64,000 nt of DNA from Pollutimonas bauzanensis. GTDB lineage: Bacteria; Pseudomonadota; Gammaproteobacteria; Burkholderiales; Burkholderiaceae_B. Within the stretch, counting starts at the first letter, position 1; each line of letters starts with the position of its first letter. Made by a program: the position numbers and the translations under genes. This document shows positions 17,423 through 26,124 of the stretch, one piece after another. Below the pieces are notes generated by a model. It saw nothing but the letters and a program-made list of their open reading frames with translations. It did not search any database and had not been told where the DNA came from. The stretch lies in assembly GCF_900129885.1 (NCBI RefSeq), contig NZ_FQXE01000012.1, positions 1-64,000 on the forward strand, written 5' to 3'.

Positions 17423-17902
17423 TCAGTTCGGTCGGGCCGCGCCGCCAGGCCACCACTGCAATGCGGCAGCCGCGGCTGCGCGGGGATGCGCCGGATGGCG
17501 CCGCAAGAAAGCCAGCAGCTCGGCATAGGTAACGCGGCTATGCTGCCAGGCGGCCTCGCGCCAGGCCTCGGCCACATCCGGGTCTAGCGCCTTGCGGTGC
17601 AAGGTTTCATGCGCCGCGCAGATATGGCTGGCCGCTGCTTCGGACTGCTGCAAGCGTTCGTGCAACTGCGCCAGATTGTGGTGCGACACCACCAGGGCGG
17701 CGACGGCCGCGCCCGGATCATAGGGCCGGCCCCAAAGCCTGTCGGCCAGTTGCAATGCCCGCCGGTACTGCGCCAGCGCGCCAGGAAAATCGCAGGATTC
17801 GTATGCCTGGTTGCCTTCCAGGGTCGCGCGGCGCCATTGCTCCATGGCCGACGCGGGCGCGCCGCGCGATGCCGCGGCATTCCAAGAAGTGATCTGGACC
17901 AT
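17423..17902 (-). CDS. Small TPR-like protein upstream of sodA (orfX-like)
   Basis: 159 residues, alpha-helical, with at least one recognisable TPR pair ([20 protein letters not shown], then a [20 protein letters not shown] helix pair). It corresponds in position and size to the conserved orfX upstream of sodA in Pseudomonas. No catalytic motif is visible; a role as accessory factor for the iron-starvation SOD operon is inferred only from position. It ends 89 bases before the sodA start and shares the Fur-like promoter. Confidence 0.6.
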   Translation of the reverse strand: MVQITSWNAAASRGAPASAMEQWRRATLEGNQAYESCDFPGALAQYRRALQLADRLWGRPYDPGAAVAALVVSHHNLAQLHERLQQSEAAASHICAAHETLHRKALDPDVAEAWREAAWQHSRVTYAELLAFLRRHPAHPRAAAAAALQWWPGGAARPN

Positions 17903-17951
17903 GCCCCTCCCCGAAGCCGGCGCAGCGCGCCGGCCAATTAAGATATCAAAT

Positions 17952-17970
17952 GATAATGATTTCTATTATA
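17952..17970. promoter_or_regulatory. Fur box upstream of the TPR-sodA operon
   Basis: GATAATGATTTCTATTATA matches the 19-base Fur consensus palindrome at 14 of 19 positions, including an intact first half GATAATGAT. It lies 50-68 bases upstream of the operon start at 17902. It predicts iron-repressed expression of the Mn-SOD. Confidence 0.7.
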
Positions 17971-18211
17971 GAAAGCAATGGCGGGGTAGCGGCGCACTGG
18001 CGAGGCCTACGCGCAAAGCCACGGTCAGGGGCGCAAGGCGCGGCCGGCATCGGCCCGGTATTTTCAATTTTTACACCAGCCCGTGGTTCAAGAGCGACCG
18101 GCGCGCTCAGGATGATGTCCTGACTGCTGGCCAGTGGATTATCCTCGGGCCCGGGATGTTTGCGCCCGGCCTGGTCATGGCCGGGCGGCCTCTTGCGCTG
18201 AAAGGATAAAG
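17971..18211. other. Intergenic region between the Fur box and lpxO
   Basis: No gene seen. It contains a GC-rich imperfect inverted repeat around 18150-18192 (GCCCGG...CCGGGC elements) that could terminate the lpxO transcript. Confidence 0.3.
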
Positions 18212-19114
18212 TCAGATATAGATGATCAAGGCGATCACGGCAATAATCAGCAATACACGCAGAATCTGGTACACCGTGCGATTCCAGCGCTTCAAGCGCC
18301 GCCTGTACTGCCCCATCAGCCATGATATATGGAACAGCTTGTTCACCAGCCCGAGCTGGTCGCCGGCCTGGTTGGGCGAACTCGCGGCGGTCATGAACAC
18401 CCGCGAAAACCAGCTGTTGAAGCGCTGCGCCCAGCGATATTTCAAGGGACGTTCGAGGTCGCAGAACAGGATGGTGCGCATCTGGTCGGTGGTGTTCTCG
18501 GCCCAGTGGATATAGGTTTCATCGAACACCACGCTTTGCCCGTCGCGCCAGCTGTAGCGCTCGCCGTCGACTTCGATAAAGCACCCGTCGTCGTTGGGCG
18601 TGGCCAGCCCCAGGTGATAGCGCAGCGACCCCGCGAAGGGATCGCGGTGGGGATTGAGCTTGCCGCCGGGCGGCAGCACCGCGAAAAGCGCGGCCTTCAC
18701 CTGCGGAATGCCGCGCAGGATGCGCACTGTTTCCGGGCAGAGTTCCGCGGCGGAAGGATGCTCAGCGTCGTACCACTTCAGGTAGAAGCGCTTCCAGCCA
18801 GTCTTGAAGAAGGAATTGAAGCCCGCGTCGCTATTGTTTTCAGCGCTGCGTATCTTCTGCGCCTCGGCCAGATGCCGGGCCTCGTCGCGGATGATTTCCC
18901 AATTGTCGTCCAGCGCCTCCAGCCCGGTCATCTCCTTGGCTGGAATGTAGGGCCGCGACGATACCGCCGAAAACAGGTACATGAATACGTTGACCGGGGC
19001 CAGCACGGCGGAATGGTCGACCACCGTCCGGAAAAAGCTCAGCCGCACCTTCCCGCGAAAATATACATAGCTGATCGCCGCCAGCCACAGCGCGATGATG
19101 CCCCACTTGATCAT
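18212..19114 (-). CDS. lpxO: LpxO-type lipid A 2-hydroxylase (aspartyl/asparaginyl beta-hydroxylase family)
   Basis: 300 residues. An N-terminal membrane helix (WGIIALWLAAISYVYF) and a C-terminal one (LLIIAVIALIIYI) flank the Asp/Asn beta-hydroxylase domain. Its iron site is visible as HRDP at about residue 166 and the later EIYIHWAE-like His; GSLRYHLGL supplies the 2-oxoglutarate arginine region. LpxO enzymes are Fe(II)/2-oxoglutarate dioxygenases at the inner membrane that 2-hydroxylate a secondary acyl chain of lipid A. It is monocistronic here. Confidence 0.88.
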   Translation of the reverse strand: MIKWGIIALWLAAISYVYFRGKVRLSFFRTVVDHSAVLAPVNVFMYLFSAVSSRPYIPAKEMTGLEALDDNWEIIRDEARHLAEAQKIRSAENNSDAGFNSFFKTGWKRFYLKWYDAEHPSAAELCPETVRILRGIPQVKAALFAVLPPGGKLNPHRDPFAGSLRYHLGLATPNDDGCFIEVDGERYSWRDGQSVVFDETYIHWAENTTDQMRTILFCDLERPLKYRWAQRFNSWFSRVFMTAASSPNQAGDQLGLVNKLFHISWLMGQYRRRLKRWNRTVYQILRVLLIIAVIALIIYI

Positions 19115-19217
19115 GCTTGTTCCTTATTGCACAGGTAAAATGGCATAGTGCAATTCTACCCCGCGCGGCCGGCAAGTATCCAGCCGCCGCGGCATGATCG
19201 GCCTGCGCCGCGGGAAA

Positions 19218-20471
19218 TCAGGCGCCTGCCGCCGCCACCTGATTCACGTCGCGCACCACTCCGGCCTCGATCAAGGCGTCGATCTCGGCCTGGCCGTAAC
19301 CGAATTCGGCCAGGATCTGCAGCGTGTCTTCGCCCAGGCGCGGCGCGGCCCTATGGTACTGGGCCGGCGTGACCGACAGCTTCACCGGCATGCCGATGGT
19401 GCGCACCGGGCCCGCCGAGGGATGCTCCTGCTCGACCACCATGCCGCGCGCCAGCGTTTGCGGATGCGACAGCGCCTCGCCTATCGAATGCACCGGGCCG
19501 GCGGGCACGCCAGCTTCGTCGAAGGCCGCCAGCCAATGGGCGCCGGGACGGGTCTTCAGGATATCGCTCATGACTTCCACCAGCGCATCGCGGTTGCGCA
19601 TGCGGTCCGCGTTGCGCGCAAAGCGCGGATCCTCGCACCATTCGGGATGGCCCAGCACCTGCGCGATGCGGGTCCAGTTCTTTTCATTGGCGCCGCCAAT
19701 GACGATCCAGTCCGTGCCGGTGGGAAACGCCTGGTATGGCGCGGTCAGCACGTGCGAGGAGCCGGTGGCGCCCGGCGATTGGCCGGTGCCGAAATAAATC
19801 GCGGCGTGCCAATAGAGCTGCTGCAGGCTGGCCTCGAGCAGCGAGGTCTCGACGACCTGGCCTTCGCCGGTCTTCTGCTTGTGCTGATACGCGGCCAGCA
19901 CGCCGAAGGCCGCCAGCAGGCCCGCATTGATATCGGCCACCGAGTTGCCGGTGCGCAGCGGCGGGCCGCCGGGCTCGCCGGTAATGCTCATCAGGCCGGA
20001 AAACCCTTGCGCGATCAGGTCGAAGCCGCCCTTGTCGGCATAGGGGCCTGTGGTGCCGTAGCCCGACACCGCGCAGTAGATCAGCCCCGGATTTTCCTTG
20101 CGCAGGGTCTCGTAGCCCAGGCCGAGCTTCTCCATGGTGCCCTTGCGGAAGTTTTCCGTGATGACGTCAGCGTCGCGCACCATGCGCAGCAGCACCTCCC
20201 TGCCCCGCGGGTTCTTCAGGTCCAGGGCGATCGCCCGCTTGTTGCGGTTGAGCATCAGAAAGGGCGCGGAGACGCCATTGATCAGCGGGTCGCGGTACTG
20301 GCGCGCATCGTCGCCGCCATCGAGCTTCTCGACCTTGATCACGTCGGCGCCCAGGTCGGCAAGCATCATGCCGCAGGTGGGGCCGGCCATGATCTGCGAA
20401 AGCTCGATCACGCGCATCCCCGCCAGCGCGCCGCGCTTGGCGGCGGTAACATCAGTATCATTCAAGTTCAT
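19218..20471 (-). CDS. CaiB/BaiF-type (family III) CoA transferase
   Basis: 417 residues. The family III pattern is complete: LAGMRVIELSQIMAGPTCGM, LADLGADVIKVE, the NRNKRAIALDLKNPRG segment, catalytic Asp in GNSVADINAGLLAAFG, and a C-terminal GVPAGPVHSI. These enzymes move CoA between carboxylic acids through a glutamyl/aspartyl anhydride. It is the last gene of a minus-strand operon, 12 bases after the crotonase gene. Together with the Bug receptor this suggests uptake, CoA activation and degradation of an organic acid; the acid is not identifiable. Confidence 0.92.
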   Translation of the reverse strand: MNLNDTDVTAAKRGALAGMRVIELSQIMAGPTCGMMLADLGADVIKVEKLDGGDDARQYRDPLINGVSAPFLMLNRNKRAIALDLKNPRGREVLLRMVRDADVITENFRKGTMEKLGLGYETLRKENPGLIYCAVSGYGTTGPYADKGGFDLIAQGFSGLMSITGEPGGPPLRTGNSVADINAGLLAAFGVLAAYQHKQKTGEGQVVETSLLEASLQQLYWHAAIYFGTGQSPGATGSSHVLTAPYQAFPTGTDWIVIGGANEKNWTRIAQVLGHPEWCEDPRFARNADRMRNRDALVEVMSDILKTRPGAHWLAAFDEAGVPAGPVHSIGEALSHPQTLARGMVVEQEHPSAGPVRTIGMPVKLSVTPAQYHRAAPRLGEDTLQILAEFGYGQAEIDALIEAGVVRDVNQVAAAGA

Positions 20472-20483
20472 GCCTTGTTTTCC

Positions 20484-21281
20484 CTATCGGCCTATGAATT
20501 CAGGCGTTTCCTTTTGCAGGAAAGCGCGGTAGCCGGCACGGAAATCTTCCGTATCGAAACAATCGAAAGCTTCGTCGCGCTCGGCGTCGGTCAGGTCGCC
20601 GCCGGCCAGCAGCCGGCGCACGAATTTCTTGTGCCAGCGCGCCACCAGCGGTGCGCCGGCGGCAATGCGCTCGGCCGTGCCGCGCGCTTCGGCGGCGACC
20701 TCCGCGTCGGCGACGACGCGGGTCACCACGCCCAGTTGCAGCGCTTGCCGGGCGTCGAAAATATTGCCTTCGAGCAGGACGGCCAGGGCGGTGGCCGGCC
20801 CCACCAGCCTCACCAGCGGGGCCAGTTCGGAATAGGACATGACCAGCCCGAGGTTTTTGATGGGCACCCCGAACCGTGAACTGGCCCCGCAGATGCGCAC
20901 ATCGGCCAGGCTGGCGATTTCCATGCCGCCGCCCACGCAGATGCCATGAATCTGCGCCACGACCGGCTGCGGGCAGTTGCCAATAGCCTCTATCGTGCGG
21001 CGCATCACTTTGCCGTACTCCACCGCTTGCGCCTTGTTCGAGCGCGACGTCTCGAATTCCGAGATGTCATTGCCCGGTGAAAACGCCTTTTCCCCGGCGC
21101 CGCGCAGGATGATGCAGCGCACCGCATCGTCCTGCGCCAGTTGCAGGAAATGCGAACCCAGGTCGCGCCAGACGTCTATGGTGAAGGCGTTCAGTTTCTC
21201 GGGGCGGTTGATCGTAATGGTCACGATCGCGCCGTCCCGATCGACGAGAAGCTGAGGCTTGGGTGCTATCGCTGTGTTCAT
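20484..21281 (-). CDS. Enoyl-CoA hydratase/isomerase (crotonase fold)
   Basis: 265 residues. The crotonase oxyanion-hole residues are present in KAFSPGNDISEF and IHGICVGGGMEIAS. The first catalytic Glu equivalent lies in GGGMEIA. The second, normally in a PE(V/I)xLG motif, is replaced: the sequence reads GVPIKNLGLVM. That fits other crotonase-fold activities (isomerase, ligase or decarboxylase-like) at least as well as plain hydration. It sits between the Bug receptor and CoA transferase genes in one operon. Confidence 0.88.
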   Translation of the reverse strand: MNTAIAPKPQLLVDRDGAIVTITINRPEKLNAFTIDVWRDLGSHFLQLAQDDAVRCIILRGAGEKAFSPGNDISEFETSRSNKAQAVEYGKVMRRTIEAIGNCPQPVVAQIHGICVGGGMEIASLADVRICGASSRFGVPIKNLGLVMSYSELAPLVRLVGPATALAVLLEGNIFDARQALQLGVVTRVVADAEVAAEARGTAERIAAGAPLVARWHKKFVRRLLAGGDLTDAERDEAFDCFDTEDFRAGYRAFLQKETPEFIGR

Positions 21282-21306
21282 ATCGCTATTCCATTTTGTT
21301 GCGCGC

Positions 21307-22284
21307 TCAGGGCTTCTTCAAGCCCAGGTCAGCGGTGATGCGGCCATACTTTTCATATTCGCTCTGCACGAAGGCCTGGAAATCGGCGGGGCTGTCGGGA
21401 CCCCCGCCCACCACCATGCCCTGATCGGCCAGCTTCGAGGCCACGCCCTTGTCCGTCAGGGAGGCCTTGAGCGCTTCGTCCAGCTTGGCCAGCACGGCGG
21501 GCGGCACATTGGCCGGCGCCAGCACGGCATACCACTGTTCCACGTCCATGCCCTTGACGCCGGCTTCGGCCAGCGTCGGCACGTCAGGCAGGGAAGCGGC
21601 CCGCTTGGCGCTGGTGACGGCCAGGGGACGCAGCTTGCCCGCCCTGACCTGCCCGATCGCGCCCGGCAGGGTGTCGAAATTCATGTCGACCTGGGCGCCC
21701 AGCAGGTCGGCCATGGCCTGGCCGCTGCCCTTGTAGGGTATGTGTTCCATCTGCGCGCCGGTGATCTGCGAGAAGCGCGCGGCGCTCAGGTGCTGGGGGC
21801 TGCCCATGCCGGACGAGGCATAGGTGTACTTGCCCGGGCTGGCCTTGACCAGATCGGTCAGTTCCTGGAGCGATTTGACATCGTTCTTGCTGGGATTCAC
21901 CACCAGGATATTGGGCACGGAGCCGATGTAGCGCACGGCCGTGAAAGCCTTGACCGGGTCGTACGACACCGGCAGCATATAGGGGGCCGACACGGTGGAC
22001 TGCATATTGGCCAGCAACAGCGTGTAGCCGTCGGGTTCGGCCTTGGCCACCATTTCGCCGGCGATCAGCCCGGACGCCCCGGGCCTGTTTTCGACCACCA
22101 GCGGCTGGCCGAGCACAGTAGACAAGTGCTGCGCAATGATGCGGGCCGACACGTCGGTGCCTCCGCCGGGCACGAAGCCCACCACCAGCCGCACGGGCTT
22201 GTGGGGAAAGGGTTCCTCGGCGCGCGCCGCGCCCGCCTGGACCAATGCCAATGCACCTATCAGTGCATAAAGAGTCTTTTTCAT
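21307..22284 (-). CDS. Bug-family tripartite tricarboxylate transporter receptor
   Basis: 325 residues with a Sec signal peptide cleaved after ARA (about residue 22). The Bug fold follows: PVRLVVGFVPGGGTDVSAR, then VVENRPGASGLIAGEMVA, PDGYTLLLA, and the late GKLRPLAVTSAKRAASLPDV. Bug receptors bind carboxylates or other small polar solutes in the periplasm and are very numerous in Bordetella and relatives. ATG 22284 was chosen because the signal peptide starts there; GGAG lies 11 bases upstream. It is the first gene of the crotonase/CoA-transferase operon, divergent from a GntR gene. No membrane subunits are encoded nearby. Confidence 0.93.
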   Translation of the reverse strand: MKKTLYALIGALALVQAGAARAEEPFPHKPVRLVVGFVPGGGTDVSARIIAQHLSTVLGQPLVVENRPGASGLIAGEMVAKAEPDGYTLLLANMQSTVSAPYMLPVSYDPVKAFTAVRYIGSVPNILVVNPSKNDVKSLQELTDLVKASPGKYTYASSGMGSPQHLSAARFSQITGAQMEHIPYKGSGQAMADLLGAQVDMNFDTLPGAIGQVRAGKLRPLAVTSAKRAASLPDVPTLAEAGVKGMDVEQWYAVLAPANVPPAVLAKLDEALKASLTDKGVASKLADQGMVVGGGPDSPADFQAFVQSEYEKYGRITADLGLKKP

Positions 22285-22365
22285 CGTTGCTTTGTCTCCG
22301 TCTTGTATTTGTTGCCGCTGGCAGTCATGCTCTATCATGAGCTCTCGACAAAATCGTTGAGTTAG

Positions 22366-22386
22366 TCTGGTATTTGGTATACCAGA
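22366..22386. promoter_or_regulatory. GntR-type palindromic operator
   Basis: Perfect 8-base arms TCTGGTAT (22366-22373) and ATACCAGA (22379-22386) with a 5-base spacer, inside the 137-base divergent region between the Bug and GntR genes. The TGGTAT-N-ATACCA form is typical of FadR-subfamily operators. Confidence 0.75.
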
Positions 22387-22421
22387 TACCACGTTATCTG
22401 TTTTATAACGAATGCGCACCT

Positions 22422-23129
22422 ATGGATTTCCCTGATTTTCCCGCGGCAAGCTCGTCCGATCCGCTGCCCGACCCTCTGGCGATCAACCACCCCACCCTGG
22501 CGGCGGTGGTGGCGGACAAGCTACGCCAGCTCATCACCGACGGCACGCTCAAGCCTGGCACCGGCCTGAACGAACGGGACCTCTGTGAGCGGCTCAAGGT
22601 CTCCCGCACGCCCTTGCGCGAGGCCTATCGCATTCTTTCCGCCGACGGGCTGGTCAGCATCCAGCCCAAGCGCGGGGCCGTGGTCATCGAACATACTCCG
22701 GCCGATATTGAAAACATCTTCGACGTGATCGCGGTGCTGGAAGGCCTGGCCATACGCCAGGCGGCGCAGCGCGCCACCGACCAGGAATTGCAGGAAATCG
22801 CCTCGCTGCACGCCAGGATGCTCGAAGGATTCCGCAAGCAGGACATCAAGGCCTATTTCGTGGCCAGCATGGGCACGCATGTCGCCATCAGCCGGGCCGC
22901 GCACAATCCGGCGCTCGCCGCCGCCTATGAACGGCTGAATCTGCAGGTGCAGGCCCTGCGCTACAAGTCGAATCTGGACCCCGATGAGTGGAGCGCGGGC
23001 GTGGCCGACCACGAGCGCTTCGTCAAGGCGTTGCTCGAGCGCGACGCCGAGGCCGCCGAGCAGCACATCCGCGCCCACCTGGTCAACAAGAAGTCGTATC
23101 ATCTCCAGGCGTCGGCTGCAACGGCTTGA
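22422..23129 (+). CDS. GntR-family (FadR/FCD subgroup) regulator
   Basis: 235 residues. The winged HTH at about residues 22-90 is canonical: LKPGTGLNERDLCERLKVSR, TPLREAYRILSADGLV and PKRGAVV. A C-terminal FCD helical bundle of about 130 residues includes the HVAISRAAHNPAL and DHERFVKALLERDAEAAEQH metal/ligand-site helices. It is expected to repress the divergent Bug-crotonase-CoA transferase operon and itself, and to release on binding a pathway acid or CoA ester. The ATG at 22422 follows the palindrome by 36 bases. Confidence 0.92.
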   Translation: MDFPDFPAASSSDPLPDPLAINHPTLAAVVADKLRQLITDGTLKPGTGLNERDLCERLKVSRTPLREAYRILSADGLVSIQPKRGAVVIEHTPADIENIFDVIAVLEGLAIRQAAQRATDQELQEIASLHARMLEGFRKQDIKAYFVASMGTHVAISRAAHNPALAAAYERLNLQVQALRYKSNLDPDEWSAGVADHERFVKALLERDAEAAEQHIRAHLVNKKSYHLQASAATA

Positions 23130-23194
23130 GCGCCGCGCGCGGGCGGGAACGCCATATGCTGGATGCAAATGCCCGAGTCACCAAGGAAACCGCC

Positions 23195-23377
23195 ATGACG
23201 ACAAAACACACCCACCCCGCAGACCCGCAAAAAGACGATCGCGCCCGCGAAGACCAGAAGAGCCATGGCGACCAGCAGAATCGCAGCAAGAAGGACGGCC
23301 ACACCAGCCAGGTGGGAAGCGGCCAGGATCAGCTCAGCCAGCGCAATCGCGGCCAGGGAGCGCGCCGCCCCGGATAG
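23195..23377 (+). CDS. Small hydrophilic protein of unknown function
   Basis: 60 residues, extremely hydrophilic, rich in Lys, Gln, Asp, Asn, Ser and Gly, with no hydrophobic core and thus probably disordered. AAGGAA lies 7-12 bases upstream of the ATG, which is the main support for expression. It converges on the znu operon. It resembles small stress-associated disordered proteins only in composition. Confidence 0.45.
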   Translation: MTTKHTHPADPQKDDRAREDQKSHGDQQNRSKKDGHTSQVGSGQDQLSQRNRGQGARRPG

Positions 23378-23395
23378 CGCTGCGCGAATGGCCGT

Positions 23396-24202
23396 CTAGC
23401 GCCAGGAGCGCCATTTCTGCGCCGATACCGTGGCCAGATAGGCGCCGACGCTCAGCGCCGAAATCCAGAAGCTGGTCGGCCAGTCGGTGTAGTACGCCAA
23501 TGTGATGCCCAGCCAGGCCTGCGCCAGCGCCAATCCGGCCGCCAGGGCCACGCCGCAGCCCAGGCGGGCGGTCAGGCGCTGCGCCGTGGCCCCCGGGCCG
23601 ACCATCAGGGTGAAGACCAGCAGCACGCCGACTATCTGTATGCTGGCAGCAGTGGCAAGCGCCACGATCGCCAGGAACAGCACGGAAATCAGCCGCAGCG
23701 ACACCCCCTTCGCCTCGGCCAGTTCGGGCTGCAGGCTGGCGAAGACCAGCGGACGGGACATGGCCGCCAACAATAGCAGGCAGAGCGCGCCGATTATCCC
23801 CAGCATCCACAGCGTATCGGCATTGACGCCCAGCACGTTGCCGAACAGCAAGGCGGTGACCTGCGTCGCGTACGAGGTAAAAAAATGCAGGAACAGCATT
23901 CCCAGCCCCAGCGACAATGCCAGCACTGAGCCTATGGCAATGTCGCTGCCTTGCAGGCGGCCGCCCATCAAGCCCATGCCTATGCCTCCCAGCAGCGTCA
24001 CGGCCACCAATCCGTCTATGGGCGCCAGCCCAAGCAAGGCGGCGCCCGTCGCACCGGCGAAACCGACATGCGACAGCGCGTGGCCTGCAAAGGTCTGCCC
24101 TCGCAACACCAGGAAAAAGCCCACCGGGCCGGCCAGCAGCGCAACCATGCCCCCGGCGAGAAAGGCATTGCGCATGAAATCGTATTCAAGCATGGTGGGC
24201 AT
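23396..24202 (-). CDS. znuB: Zinc ABC transporter permease
   Basis: 268 residues with about eight hydrophobic segments, typical of the ABC-3 family. Conserved LSHVGFAGATGAALLGL and GSVLALSLGLGMLFL segments are present. The 3' end of the upstream ATPase gene overlaps its start by 17 bases. With the ATPase and binding protein it forms a high-affinity metal importer; zinc is inferred from the Zur-type box upstream of the operon. Confidence 0.9.
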   Translation of the reverse strand: MPTMLEYDFMRNAFLAGGMVALLAGPVGFFLVLRGQTFAGHALSHVGFAGATGAALLGLAPIDGLVAVTLLGGIGMGLMGGRLQGSDIAIGSVLALSLGLGMLFLHFFTSYATQVTALLFGNVLGVNADTLWMLGIIGALCLLLLAAMSRPLVFASLQPELAEAKGVSLRLISVLFLAIVALATAASIQIVGVLLVFTLMVGPGATAQRLTARLGCGVALAAGLALAQAWLGITLAYYTDWPTSFWISALSVGAYLATVSAQKWRSWR

Positions 24203-24980
24203 GCGCTTCCTTTTCCACTTCGACCTCGCCGGACATCACGAAAATCCGCTCTTTGAGCCTGACCACATCGATGGGGGAACCGTATAGCCGCGACAGCACC
24301 GGCCCGGTAATGACTTCGTCCACCTTGCCCAGCACTGCCTGCCCGCTCCCGAGGTACAGCACCTGGTCGATGACGTTCAGCAGGGGATTGAGCTCATGCG
24401 CGCTGAACAGGACGGTAATGCCGAATTCCTGTTGTATGCGTTTGATCAGCTCGACCACGACACGCTGGTAATGCGGATCCAGGCTGATCAGCGGCTCGTC
24501 CAGCAACAATAAGCGCGGCCGGCCCAGCAGCGCCTGCGCCAGCAGCAGGCGCTGGCGTTCGCCGCCGGAGATTTCCGCCAAAGGGCGCTGGGCCAGGCCG
24601 GCGGCGCCGACCGTGTCGAGCGCCCATTGCACTTCGCGCATGGCGGCCTTGCCCAGCACGGGCAAGCCCCAGCGCTGGCCATTGCTGGCGCTGGCGACGA
24701 AATCCCAGCCGCGCAGCCGCAAGGATGCCACCGCGCCGCGCGATTGGGGCAGGTATCCAAGCGCCGCGTTGCCGCGGGTGGCCGGCGCGCCCAGCACCTG
24801 GACCGCGCCGCAATCGGGACGGACCAGGCCCAGGATGACGCGCATCAGCGTGCTTTTGCCGCCCCCGTTGGGGCCGAGCACGCCAATGAACTGGCCCTGC
24901 CCGATTTCCAGGCTGATATCGGACAGGACCGCGCGGCCGCTGAACGAGACCGTGACATGGCTCAAGGAAAGCACGCTCAT
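24186..24980 (-). CDS. znuC: Zinc ABC transporter ATPase
   Basis: 264 residues. Walker A GPNGGGKST at about residues 37-45, signature SGGERQ, Walker B LLLLDEP and the H-loop SAHEL are all in place, so it should be active. It starts 1 base after the binding-protein stop and overlaps the permease gene, indicating a tightly coupled operon. The C-terminal ~40 residues lack the His-rich tail seen in some ZnuC. Confidence 0.92.
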   Translation of the reverse strand: MSVLSLSHVTVSFSGRAVLSDISLEIGQGQFIGVLGPNGGGKSTLMRVILGLVRPDCGAVQVLGAPATRGNAALGYLPQSRGAVASLRLRGWDFVASASNGQRWGLPVLGKAAMREVQWALDTVGAAGLAQRPLAEISGGERQRLLLAQALLGRPRLLLLDEPLISLDPHYQRVVVELIKRIQQEFGITVLFSAHELNPLLNVIDQVLYLGSGQAVLGKVDEVITGPVLSRLYGSPIDVVRLKERIFVMSGEVEVEKEAHAHHA

Positions 24981-24981
24981 G

Positions 24982-25863
24982 CTATTTTCCGGCTGATCCG
25001 GACAAGGCGCGCTGCGTGGCGGCGAGCTGGTCGAGCATCCATTCCTGATAGCTTTTTCCGGCCGGCTTGGTTTCGGTCACGCCCACGACCGACACCTTGT
25101 GGTCCAGAGCGATCCGCCTGGCCCGCTCGGCCGCCTGGTCCGACACCTGCTTGTTGTAGAACAGTATTTTGACCTGGGCGGTCTTCAGGTCGTTTTCGAA
25201 CGCGGCAATCTGGCGGGCGCTGGGTTCAGTATCGTTCATGACCGCCAATTGGAACTCGCCGTTGCGCATGGCCAGGCCCAGCGCCTCGGCCATGTAGCCG
25301 AATACGGGCTCGGTGGCCGTGACCGGCGCGCCGGCGTATTGCGCGCGTATGGCCTGGATTTTCTCGTTCAATGGCTGCAACGAGGCAAGCACGTCCTGCA
25401 GGCGCCGCCGGTAGTCGGCCTTGTTCGCCGGGTCGGCGATTTCCAGTTCGGCGGCAATCGCTTTGGCGACCGCGGGCATCGTGGCCGGGTCGTACCATAA
25501 ATGCGGATTGTCGCCCGCCTTCCTGCCGAGCAACTGGGCCGCCACGATGGTCTTGCGGCCGGGCGCTTTGGCCGCGGCCAGCAGCTTGTCCATCCAGGGG
25601 TCGTAGTCTATGCCGTTATAGATCACCAGCCGGGCCCCGCTCAGCGCTTTGGCGGTAGAGACGCTGGCCTCGAACAAATGGGGGTCCTGGTCGGGCTTGC
25701 TCAGGATGCTGGTGACGCGCACATGCGGGCCGCCAAGCTGTTCGGCGATATCGCCATAAAAGTTTTCCGCCGCCACGATGTTGACCGGCTGGCTCGCCGC
25801 GAAGCCAAACAGCGGCGCGCTGGCAAGCACGATTGCGGCGCCAAGGCGTGTCAATGAGTTCAT
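24982..25863 (-). CDS. znuA: Zinc/manganese ABC transporter substrate-binding protein
   Basis: 293 residues with a signal peptide cleaved after FAA (about residue 23). Cluster A-I metal ligands are visible: DPHLFEAS supplies the first His, NPHLWYDP the second, and Glu/Asp lie further on. The acidic His-rich loop of many ZnuA proteins is absent, making it closer to the TroA/MntC-like shorter form. Metal choice is therefore not decided by the protein; the Zur-type promoter argues for zinc. It is first in the operon. Confidence 0.88.
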   Translation of the reverse strand: MNSLTRLGAAIVLASAPLFGFAASQPVNIVAAENFYGDIAEQLGGPHVRVTSILSKPDQDPHLFEASVSTAKALSGARLVIYNGIDYDPWMDKLLAAAKAPGRKTIVAAQLLGRKAGDNPHLWYDPATMPAVAKAIAAELEIADPANKADYRRRLQDVLASLQPLNEKIQAIRAQYAGAPVTATEPVFGYMAEALGLAMRNGEFQLAVMNDTEPSARQIAAFENDLKTAQVKILFYNKQVSDQAAERARRIALDHKVSVVGVTETKPAGKSYQEWMLDQLAATQRALSGSAGK

Positions 25864-25883
25864 TATTTCTCCAGTTCAAATAT

Positions 25884-25898
25884 GTTATGTTATAACAT
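25884..25898. promoter_or_regulatory. Zur box shared by znuACB and the L36 paralogue
   Basis: GTTATGTTATAAC (25884-25896) matches the GTTAT-NNN-ATAAC Zur pattern and overlaps the perfect palindrome ATGTTATAACAT (25887-25898). It lies 21 bases upstream of znuA on one side and 79 bases upstream of the L36 gene on the other. Confidence 0.78.
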
Positions 25899-25977
25899 CA
25901 CGCACACTTCTTGTCATGCCTGCGCGACAAAAGCATGGCCGAATCCGCGCAATCCTTCCCCTGCCCCGGAGTTTGAA

Positions 25978-26124
25978 ATGAAAGTCCTCTCGTCCCTGAA
26001 AGACGCCAAGAATCGCCACCGCGACTGCCAGGTCGTCAAGCGGCGCGGCCGCATCTACGTGATCTGCAAGTCCAACCCGCGCTTCAACGCCCGCCAGGGC
26101 GGCGCGAAAAACAAGAGGGCCTGA
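25978..26124 (+). CDS. ykgO: Zinc-independent ribosomal protein L36 (type B)
   Basis: 48 residues: [20 protein letters not shown], then [20 protein letters not shown]. It has the insertion and the loss of the four-Cys/His zinc ribbon that mark YkgO-type L36. In enterobacteria this form is Zur-repressed and replaces the zinc-binding L36 under zinc starvation, sparing zinc. The divergent znuA and the shared Zur box give the same logic here. The ATG at 25978 gives the family length; upstream codons in frame are not L36-like. Confidence 0.92.
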   Translation: MKVLSSLKDAKNRHRDCQVVKRRGRIYVICKSNPRFNARQGGAKNKRA

